Assembly (NCBI GenBank): GCA_944385055.1
Contig: CALWVT010000007.1
Coordinates: forward strand, 1-64,000
Direction: 5' to 3'
DNA from: an uncultured Clostridia bacterium
Lineage (GTDB): Bacteria > Bacillota > Clostridia > Oscillospirales > Acutalibacteraceae
Length of the DNA: 64,000 nt
Shown: piece after piece, positions 58,440 through 64,000 of the stretch
Position numbering within the stretch: position 1 is the first letter of the stretch
Layout: each line of letters starts with the position of its first letter
The notes under the pieces: generated by a model
Databases searched by the model: none
What the model was told of the DNA's origin: nothing
What the model saw: the letters and a program-made list of their open reading frames with translations, nothing else
Position numbers and translations under genes: made by a program

Positions 58440-58489
58440 TGCCATCCCCTTTGATGGCATCAACTTTTGGATGGCCCTGCAGCAGGGCC
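58440..58489 (+). promoter_or_regulatory. serC leader with competing hairpins
   Basis: TGCCATC (58440-58446) can pair with GATGGCA (58453-58459); the overlapping GCCATCC (58441-58447) can instead pair with GGATGGC (58469-58475). The latter would break a third stem, GGCCCTG/CAGGGCC (58473-58479 with 58483-58489). No T-tract follows, so any control would be translational. I do not recognise a known class. Confidence 0.45.
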
Positions 58490-58524
58490 TGTCCCCGACA
58501 TTTCTCTGTTTGGAGGTTTTTTTG

Positions 58525-59610
58525 ATGAATCGTGTGTACAATTTTTCAGCCGGCCCTTCGCAGCTCCCGGAATCTGTCCTTCGCCGGGCGTCCGAAGAAA
58601 TGCTAGACTACCATGGCAGCGGGCAGTCCGTCATGGAAATGTCGCATCGATCGAAGACCTTCCAGGAGATTATCGACGGCGCCGAGGCCCTTCTGCGCGA
58701 GGTGATGGGCATTCCCGAGAATTATAAGGTCCTGTTTTTGCAGGGCGGCGCATCGAGCCAGTTCGCGATGATCCCGTATAACCTGTTAAACGGCTCCGGC
58801 AAGGCGGATTACGTCCTGACCGGCCAGTGGGCGACGAAGGCTTATAAAGAGGCCGCCCGCTACGGCGACGCGCGCGCGATTGCGAGCAGCAAGGACAAAA
58901 CGTTTTCGTATATCCCGAAGCTCGACCCTAAGACGTTTACGCCGGACGCCGACTATTTCTATATCTGCATGAATAACACGATCTACGGCACGAAGTATCA
59001 CACGCTGCCCGAGACGGGCAAGGTGCCGCTTATCGCCGACATCTCCTCGTGCATCTGCAGCGAGCCGCTCGATGTCACGAAATTCGGCCTTTTGTTTGCC
59101 GGCGCGCAGAAGAATCTGGCGCCCGCGGGCCTGACGATCGTGATTGTGCGCGAGGATTTACTCGGCCACGCGCGGCCCGATACGCCGACGATGTTTAATT
59201 ATGTAACCCACGCGGAAAACGGCAGCATGTTCAATACGCCGCCGTGCTGGTGCATCTATATCTGCAAGCTCGTGCTCGAATGGATCCGCGACGAGATCGG
59301 CGGCCTTAAAGAAATGCAGAAGCGCAACGTCGCGAAGGCGCAGCTTCTGTACGATTTCTTGGACCAGAGCAAGCTCTTCCGCGGCACCGTCGTGCCCGAG
59401 GACCGGTCGCTGATGAACGTCCCGTTCGTGACGGACGACGACGCGCTCAACAAGAAATTCGTCGCCGAGGCCGAGGCGGACGGCATGGTCAACTTAAAGG
59501 GCCACCGCACGGTCGGCGGCATGCGCGCGAGCATCTACAACGCGATGCCGTACGCCGGCGTCGAAAAGCTCGTCGCGTTTATGGAACGGTTTGAAAAGGA
59601 GAACGGCTGA
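58525..59610 (+). CDS. serC: Phosphoserine aminotransferase
   Basis: 361 residues, fold-type I PLP enzyme. The start MNRVYNFSAGPSQLPESVL is characteristic; GGASSQFAMIPYNLL binds the PLP phosphate, DISSCICSEPLD precedes the Schiff-base Lys in FAGAQKNLAPAGLTIVIV (about residue 196), and GHRTVGGMRASIYNAMPYAG closes the active site. It converts 3-phosphohydroxypyruvate and glutamate to phosphoserine. GGAGG lies 8 bases before the ATG at 58525. The next gene, 25 bases on, makes its substrate. Confidence 0.97.
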   Translation: MNRVYNFSAGPSQLPESVLRRASEEMLDYHGSGQSVMEMSHRSKTFQEIIDGAEALLREVMGIPENYKVLFLQGGASSQFAMIPYNLLNGSGKADYVLTGQWATKAYKEAARYGDARAIASSKDKTFSYIPKLDPKTFTPDADYFYICMNNTIYGTKYHTLPETGKVPLIADISSCICSEPLDVTKFGLLFAGAQKNLAPAGLTIVIVREDLLGHARPDTPTMFNYVTHAENGSMFNTPPCWCIYICKLVLEWIRDEIGGLKEMQKRNVAKAQLLYDFLDQSKLFRGTVVPEDRSLMNVPFVTDDDALNKKFVAEAEADGMVNLKGHRTVGGMRASIYNAMPYAGVEKLVAFMERFEKENG

Positions 59611-59635
59611 AAGCCTGAGAAAGGGGCAGAAAAAC

Positions 59636-60805
59636 ATGTACCAGGTCAAATGCTTCAATAAGATTTCGCCGGCCGGCACGTCCCGCTTCGGGAAAAACTA
59701 CGTGTGCGGCGAGGCGGTGGAAAACCCCGACGCGATTTTGGTCCGTTCGGCCAATATGCTCGACGCCGAGCTGCCGGAAAACCTGTTGGCAATCGCCCGC
59801 GCGGGCGCCGGCGTCAACAATATCCCCTTAAAGCGCTGCAGCGAGCAGGGCATCGTCGTGTTCAACACGCCGGGGGCCAACGCGAACGCCGTCAAGGAGC
59901 TCGTGCTGTGCGCGCTGTTTTTGAGCTCGCGCAAGATCGTCTCGGGCATCGAGTGGTGCAAGTCCTTAACCGGCGAAGACGTCGCAAAGCAGATTGAAAA
60001 GGGGAAGTCGAAGTTCGTCGGCCCCGAAATCGCGGGCAAGCGCCTGGGTGTGATCGGCCTCGGGGCGATCGGCGTGCTCGTCGCAAACGCGGCGACGGGC
60101 TTGGGCATGCAGGTGTTCGGCTATGACCCGTACCTCTCCGTCGATGCGGCGTGGGGCCTCTCGCGCGGGGTCCATCACGCGCGTTCGCTCGAGGAAATCT
60201 GGAGTGCGTGCGATTATATCACGCTGCACGTGCCGCAGACGCCCGACACGAAGGGCATGATCAACGCGGACTCCCTCGGCAAGATGAAAAACGGCGTGCG
60301 CATCTTAAACTTCGCGCGCGGCGGCCTCGTCGAGACGGTGCCGATGCTCGAAGCGCTCGCGACCGGGAAGGTGGCGGCCTACGCGACGGATTTCCCGGTG
60401 CCCGCGATGCTCGGCGTGCGCGGCGTGCTGCCGGTCCCGCACTTAGGCGCCTCGACGCCCGAAAGCGAAGACAACTGCGCGCGCATGGCCGTCGATGAGC
60501 TGCGCGAGTACCTCGAAAACGGCAACATCATGCGCAGCGTCAACCTCCCCGCCCTCGCGATGGCGCGCCGCCCCGGCAGCGCCCGCGTGTGCCTGATCCA
60601 CCGCAACCTGCCGAACACGATCGGCGCGTTCGCCGGGAAGCTCGCGGAGATGGGGTTAAACATCGAGAACATGCAGTCGAAGTCGAGAAACGAGTACGCC
60701 TACACGGTTCTCGACGTGACCGGCGCGTTCCCGGAAAACGCCGTCGAGCGGCTTTCGAACCTCGAGCCGGTCATCCGCGCGCGCATCCTGCCGCAGAACG
60801 CGTAA
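59636..60805 (+). CDS. serA: D-3-phosphoglycerate dehydrogenase with C-terminal ACT domain
   Basis: 389 residues. Substrate-binding part ILVRSANML, ARAGAGVNNIPLKRCSEQGI; NAD fold LGVIGLGAIGVLVANAATGL; catalytic Arg/Glu/His region GVRILNFARGGLVETVPML and VPHLGASTPESEDN. The last 75 residues (ARVCLIHRNLPNTIGAFAGK, EYAYTVLDVTG) form an ACT domain, a probable serine sensor. It oxidises 3-phosphoglycerate at the entry to serine synthesis. It follows serC on the same transcript and is closed by a strong terminator. Confidence 0.95.
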   Translation: MYQVKCFNKISPAGTSRFGKNYVCGEAVENPDAILVRSANMLDAELPENLLAIARAGAGVNNIPLKRCSEQGIVVFNTPGANANAVKELVLCALFLSSRKIVSGIEWCKSLTGEDVAKQIEKGKSKFVGPEIAGKRLGVIGLGAIGVLVANAATGLGMQVFGYDPYLSVDAAWGLSRGVHHARSLEEIWSACDYITLHVPQTPDTKGMINADSLGKMKNGVRILNFARGGLVETVPMLEALATGKVAAYATDFPVPAMLGVRGVLPVPHLGASTPESEDNCARMAVDELREYLENGNIMRSVNLPALAMARRPGSARVCLIHRNLPNTIGAFAGKLAEMGLNIENMQSKSRNEYAYTVLDVTGAFPENAVERLSNLEPVIRARILPQNA

Positions 60806-60899
60806 GGCGATTTTTCAATGCTTTTTTCGATGCTTTCTCAATTTTAAAAAGACCGTTTCCGTTTCTTGAAAGAACACTTGAAAGAATAGAAAATGAAAA

Positions 60900-60949
60900 G
60901 CACGGCCCCAAACCCGGCGTCAAAACCGGTTTGGGGCCGTGCCGTTTTT
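60900..60949 (+). terminator. Terminator of the ser operon
   Basis: GCACGGCCCCAAACC (60900-60914) pairs perfectly with GGTTTGGGGCCGTGC (60928-60942), followed by CGTTTTT. Confidence 0.95.
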
Positions 60950-60971
60950 CAAACGAAAGTCTGCCCGGAAA

Positions 60972-61889
60972 TTACCGCAGGAAGCCCGCGATGACCTGTT
61001 CCTCGGCCTCTTTTTCCGTCAAACCCAGCGTCATGAGTTTAATGAGCTGCTCGCCGGCAATCTTGCCGATGGCCGCCTCGTGGATTAGGTTTGCGTCCTG
61101 GCACGAAGCGCACAGCTGCGGGCTTGCGAGCACGACGGCGTGGTCCATGATGATCGAGTCGCACTCCGTGTGGCCCGCGCACGCGGCCTTGCCGTTTAAG
61201 ACGCTCGAGAAATGCTGGCGGCTCTCGTCGCGCGCGACGGCGTGGCTGATAATATTGCAGCTCGAATTTTCGCCGTTTAGGTCGGCCGTGAATTTCGACT
61301 CCGCGTGCTGGTCGCCGGTCGTGAGGATTTTCTCCTTGATTTCGAGCGTCGCATTCTCCGCGAGCGTCGCCTCCGTGATGCGCAGCGTGTCGTCCACGCC
61401 GGCAATCTGCGCCGTCTCCATCTCCATCACCGCACCTTCCTCGAGGTGGACGATCGTCGTCGGGTTCATCAGGCGCTTGCCGCGGCCCTCGCCCTCGCCG
61501 TAGTGCTTTTCGATGTAGCGGACCTTCGCGTTTTTCGCGACGTAGAACGTGTGGATGCCGTCGTGCTCGCTGTCCGCGTTGCCGCAGTTCGAGATGCCGC
61601 AGCCCGCGATGATCACGACGTCGCTGCCCTCGCCGATATAAAAGTCGTTGTAGACGAGGTCCTTTAACCCGCTCTCGGAGAGGATGACCGGGATGTGCAC
61701 GCTCTCGTGGCGAGTGCCCGGATGAATGCGGATATCGATGCCGGGCTTGTCCGTCTTCGGGATAATCTCAATGTTTGCCGTACTGTTGCGCGCGGCGGTC
61801 TTGCCGTTTTCGCGCAGGTTATAGGCGCCCGTCGGCAGGCCGTCTAAGTCTGCCACTTCCCGTAAAAGGTTCTGTTCAATCAGATCCAT
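60972..61889 (-). CDS. SufB/SufD-family Fe-S cluster scaffold protein (short form)
   Basis: 305 residues, much shorter than classical SufB. The beta-helix core is recognisable (VIIAGCGISNCGNADSEHDG, HTFYVAKNAKVRYIEKHYGE, ESKFTADLNGENSSCNIISH), and the C-terminal SufBD part carries GHTECDSIIMDHAVVLASPQ, DANLIHEAAIGKIAGEQLIK and LMTLGLTEKEAEEQVIAGFL. With SufC alone it forms a two-gene unit like the minimal SMS-type (SufBC) systems of Clostridia and archaea. GGAGC 15 bases upstream precedes the ATG at 61889, inside the end of sufC. Confidence 0.93.
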   Translation of the reverse strand: MDLIEQNLLREVADLDGLPTGAYNLRENGKTAARNSTANIEIIPKTDKPGIDIRIHPGTRHESVHIPVILSESGLKDLVYNDFYIGEGSDVVIIAGCGISNCGNADSEHDGIHTFYVAKNAKVRYIEKHYGEGEGRGKRLMNPTTIVHLEEGAVMEMETAQIAGVDDTLRITEATLAENATLEIKEKILTTGDQHAESKFTADLNGENSSCNIISHAVARDESRQHFSSVLNGKAACAGHTECDSIIMDHAVVLASPQLCASCQDANLIHEAAIGKIAGEQLIKLMTLGLTEKEAEEQVIAGFLR

Positions 61890-61895
61890 CCTGCT

Positions 61896-62624
61896 TTAAG
61901 CTCCTTCCATTTTTTCTTTCATGACCTGGCACGTGCCGTGCTCCGCGCTTTGCAGCAGACTCGGCAGGATTTCCGCCCGGCTGCCGTAGCGCTCCACATG
62001 GCCGTCTTTCAGGTACAAAATCTTGTCGGCGATTTCCAGGATGCGCTCCTGGTGGCTGATCACAAGGATGCAGCCGTTTAACTGTTTCTGCAGCTTCTCG
62101 AACACGCGCGTCAGGTTCTGGAAGCTCCACAAATCGATGCCGGCCTCCGGCTCGTCGAACACGCTGACCCGCGTCTTGCGCGCGAGCACCATCGCGATTT
62201 CGATGCGCTTGCGTTCGCCGCCGGACAGGCTGCCGTCTAGGTCGCGGTCGATATAGTCGCGCGCGCACAGGCCGACCTCCGACAACACGTCGCACGCGTC
62301 GCGGAACGTGGAGTCCTTGCCCGCGGCGAGCTTTAACAGGTCGCGCACGCGCAGGCCCTTAAACTGGACCGGCTGCTGGAACGCGTAGCTCATGCCCATG
62401 CGGGCGCGGTCGGTAATGGACATCTCCGTGATGTCCTTGCCGTCCCAGAAAATCCGGCCCGCGGTCGGCTTTAAAATGCCCGCGATGATCTTTGCGAGCG
62501 TCGATTTGCCGCCGCCGTTCGGGCCGGTAATCGCGACGAATTCGTCTTGAAATTCGAGGGAAATATCGTGAAGGATCTCCTTCGCGTCCTCGCTGTCATA
62601 ACTGATCTGTTGCAGTGTAAGCAA
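61896..62624 (-). CDS. sufC: SufC, Fe-S assembly ATPase
   Basis: 242 residues. Walker A GPNGGGKSTLAKIIAG, Q-loop GMSYAFQQPVQFKGLRVRDL, signature SLSGGERKRIEIAMVLA, Walker B VSVFDEPEAGIDLWSF (the SufC hallmark D-E-P-E-A-G-ID) and H-loop ISHQE. It is a soluble ABC ATPase that drives SufB/D conformational change. The start is a judgement: TTG at 62624 gives the normal SufC opening and has GGGGTGA 6 bases upstream; a GTG at 62633 or an ATG at 62735 would extend it without a usable ribosome-binding site. Confidence 0.93.
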   Translation of the reverse strand: MLTLQQISYDSEDAKEILHDISLEFQDEFVAITGPNGGGKSTLAKIIAGILKPTAGRIFWDGKDITEMSITDRARMGMSYAFQQPVQFKGLRVRDLLKLAAGKDSTFRDACDVLSEVGLCARDYIDRDLDGSLSGGERKRIEIAMVLARKTRVSVFDEPEAGIDLWSFQNLTRVFEKLQKQLNGCILVISHQERILEIADKILYLKDGHVERYGSRAEILPSLLQSAEHGTCQVMKEKMEGA

Positions 62625-62777
62625 TCTGTTCACCCCGTTTGATCGAATGGATCGTTTGTGGATTTGAAAAAAGAGGACAAAGCATCCCAAAACGGTCCCC
62701 GCAGCCTTTCGCTTTCCGAGGGCCGTTTCCTTCATTTTTTCGCGCCTGCGCAGTGAAAATACGCGGCGTCCTAAAAA

Positions 62778-62806
62778 ATAGTAACACGTCTTTTCCGGAA
62801 TTGCAA
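62778..62806 (-). promoter_or_regulatory. Promoter of the sufC-sufB operon
   Basis: On the minus strand TTGCAA (62806-62801), 17 bases, TACTAT (62783-62778). This leaves about a 145-base leader before the TTG start, in which I see no known riboswitch. 62810-62960 is otherwise without recognisable features. Confidence 0.65.
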
Positions 62807-62967
62807 GCCTTCCGGGTGAATTCTGGAGTATTTTAGGGGATTTTTATTTTTACACGCTTTCCGCTGCACGTTAAAAAGATTTTTTGTGGGATTTTCCGCA
62901 TCGATTCCGGCGCGGGCGGCCGTGGGATTTCCCGCGGGGCATCCGCGAAGATCTTTTGCGGGAAGGC

Positions 62968-62997
62968 TTGTCATTTATGCGGGAACGCATGTATAAT
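62968..62997 (+). promoter_or_regulatory. Promoter of pyrC
   Basis: TTGTCA (62968-62973), 18 bases, TATAAT (62992-62997), 47 bases before the start codon. Confidence 0.8.
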
Positions 62998-63043
62998 AAA
63001 ACGGAAGAAAAGAACCGAAAAGTTCTAAGGAGGCAGAGAACGG

Positions 63044-64000
63044 ATGATCCTGTTGCAGAATGCGCGGCTGATAGACCCCGCAAACGGTTTGGACACGCGC
63101 GGGAGCCTTTTGCTCGAAGACGGGAAGATCGCGGCCGTCGGGGAAGTGGCACCCCCTCCCGGCGCGGAGGTTGTCGATTGCACGGGCCTTTGCGCGGCGC
63201 CGGGCCTTGTGGACATGCACGTCCACCTGCGCGACCCGGGCCAGACGCAGAAGGAGGACGTGTACTCGGGCTGCCGCGCGGCGGCGGCCGGCGGCGTGAC
63301 GACGCTATTGTGCATGCCGAACACAACCCCCGCGCTCGACACGCCCGAACGAATCGGGGCCGTGCGCGAAAAGGCGAAGGAGGCGACCGCCCACGTCTGC
63401 GTGGCCGGCGCTTTGACGGTGGGGCTCAAAGGGGAGGCCCGCACCGACCTTGCGGCCTTAAAGGCCGCGGGCGCCGCGGCGTTTTCCGACGACGGCCGCC
63501 CCGTTTCGAACAGCCGCTTAATGGCGGAGGCTTTGCGCGAGGCCGCCAGGCTTTCCGTGCCGGTCGTTTCCCACTGCGAGGATTTGTCCCTTTCGGCCGG
63601 CGGGAAGATCAACGAAGGGGAAGTAAGCCGTTCCCTCGGCGTGCCGGGCGTGCCCGCGGCCGCGGAGGACTGCGGCACGGCGCGGGACTTGGCCCTTGCC
63701 GCGGCGTACAACGTGCCCGTCCACATCTGCCACGTCAGCACGCGCACGAGTGTCGCCTTAATCCGCGACTATAAGCGCCGCGGCGTGCCGGTCACGTGCG
63801 AGACCGGCCCCCACTACTTCGCGCTGACCGACGAGGCCCTGCGCAAAAAGGACGCCGACTACCGCATGAGCCCGCCGCTGCGCACCGAGGCGGACCGCGA
63901 GGCGATCATCGAGGGCTTAAAAGACGGCACGATCGACGCGATTGCGACCGACCACGCGCCGCACACGCCCGAGGAGAAGGCCGATTTCTTGAAAGCGCCG
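63044..64000 (+). CDS. pyrC: Dihydroorotase (amidohydrolase), runs off right edge
   Basis: 319 codons visible, open to the end of the window. The metal-binding HVHLRDPG (about residue 58-65) and CMPNTTPALDTPERI are dihydroorotase signatures; SHCEDLSL and HICHVSTRTSVALI supply further metal ligands; the catalytic Asp lies in ATDHAPHTPEEK near the edge. The enzyme cyclises carbamoyl aspartate in pyrimidine synthesis. AAGGAGG lies 10 bases before the ATG at 63044. Only the C-terminal quarter is missing. Confidence 0.95.
   Translation, partial: MILLQNARLIDPANGLDTRGSLLLEDGKIAAVGEVAPPPGAEVVDCTGLCAAPGLVDMHVHLRDPGQTQKEDVYSGCRAAAAGGVTTLLCMPNTTPALDTPERIGAVREKAKEATAHVCVAGALTVGLKGEARTDLAALKAAGAAAFSDDGRPVSNSRLMAEALREAARLSVPVVSHCEDLSLSAGGKINEGEVSRSLGVPGVPAAAEDCGTARDLALAAAYNVPVHICHVSTRTSVALIRDYKRRGVPVTCETGPHYFALTDEALRKKDADYRMSPPLRTEADREAIIEGLKDGTIDAIATDHAPHTPEEKADFLKAP

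Noticed and set aside
62884..63774. 296-codon plus-strand frame
   Set aside because: Different frame of the same DNA that encodes dihydroorotase from 63044; Arg/Gly-rich nonsense, while the pyrC frame has all family motifs.
1..64000. tRNA and rRNA genes
   Set aside because: I looked for TTCGAATC/TTCAAATC-type T-arms with flanking acceptor stems and for rRNA core sequences in all gaps and found none. Short matches inside coding sequence had no cloverleaf.

Overview
The window reads as chromosome of a GC-rich, low-order Firmicute, most likely an anaerobic gut Clostridium-class bacterium of the Oscillospiraceae/Ruminococcaceae type. The support is strong AGGAGG ribosome-binding sites, sigma-A promoters with 17-base spacers, a glmS ribozyme and an FMN riboswitch, DUF1292, YitT, DegV and NYN-type genes, a two-gene Suf iron-sulfur cluster, and family 27 plus raffinose-synthase-like galactosidases fed by an AraC-controlled sugar ABC system. 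No rRNA, tRNA or CRISPR array was seen.

Layout. 1-4.9 kb: the 5' end of a replication initiator typical of integrative conjugative elements, then a TetR-controlled pair of ABC half-transporters with a DtxR-like iron box; this looks like element cargo. 5.0-8.9 kb: FMN-riboswitch-controlled ribD-ribE-ribBA-ribH. 9.0-15.2 kb: a flavodoxin-like reductase, an aldo/keto reductase, a giant MacB-type ABC protein and an AT-richer nucleoside phosphorylase-like gene. 15.2-23.2 kb: an alpha-galactoside module (AraC regulator, binding protein, two permeases, GH27 galactosidase, a small zinc-ribbon protein, a GH36-like enzyme). 23.2-27 kb: a P1B metal ATPase with a separate HMA protein, then metY. 27-33.2 kb: an accessory patch with a small secreted protein, a lipoprotein plus ABC-2 exporter, a truncated secreted-protein gene, an orphan holin and a mosaic secreted protein. 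33.4-44.6 kb: NYN/LOTUS protein, degenerate polysaccharide deacetylase, phosphate transporter with its PhoU-like partner, lysA-type decarboxylase, YitT, LacI regulator with acetyltransferase, MATE pump, uppP. 44.8-48.7 kb: a large GLUG-repeat surface protein. 48.8-55 kb: GNAT, glmS with ribozyme, DegV, probable 6S RNA, DUF1292, and a 1.5-kb stretch without credible coding sequence. 55-64 kb: trxB, malic enzyme, DUF218, serC-serA, sufC-sufB and the start of pyrC.

The most unusual part is 53.49-55.0 kb. A perfect consensus promoter and a strong intrinsic terminator bracket about 1.5 kb of GA-rich, lower-GC DNA that is full of short hairpins, several capped by GNRA tetraloops, and has no convincing protein. 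I read it as a candidate very large structured non-coding RNA. Second in interest is a roughly 85-95-residue secreted domain that occurs twice at the C-terminus of the GLUG protein, once in the secreted protein at 32.2-33.1 kb, and once in the truncated gene at 31.6 kb. Third is a promoter-terminator-antiterminator arrangement in the leader of the MATE pump.

All calls come from reading the sequence; no database search was run. Residue positions are approximate, and family names rest on motif recognition.
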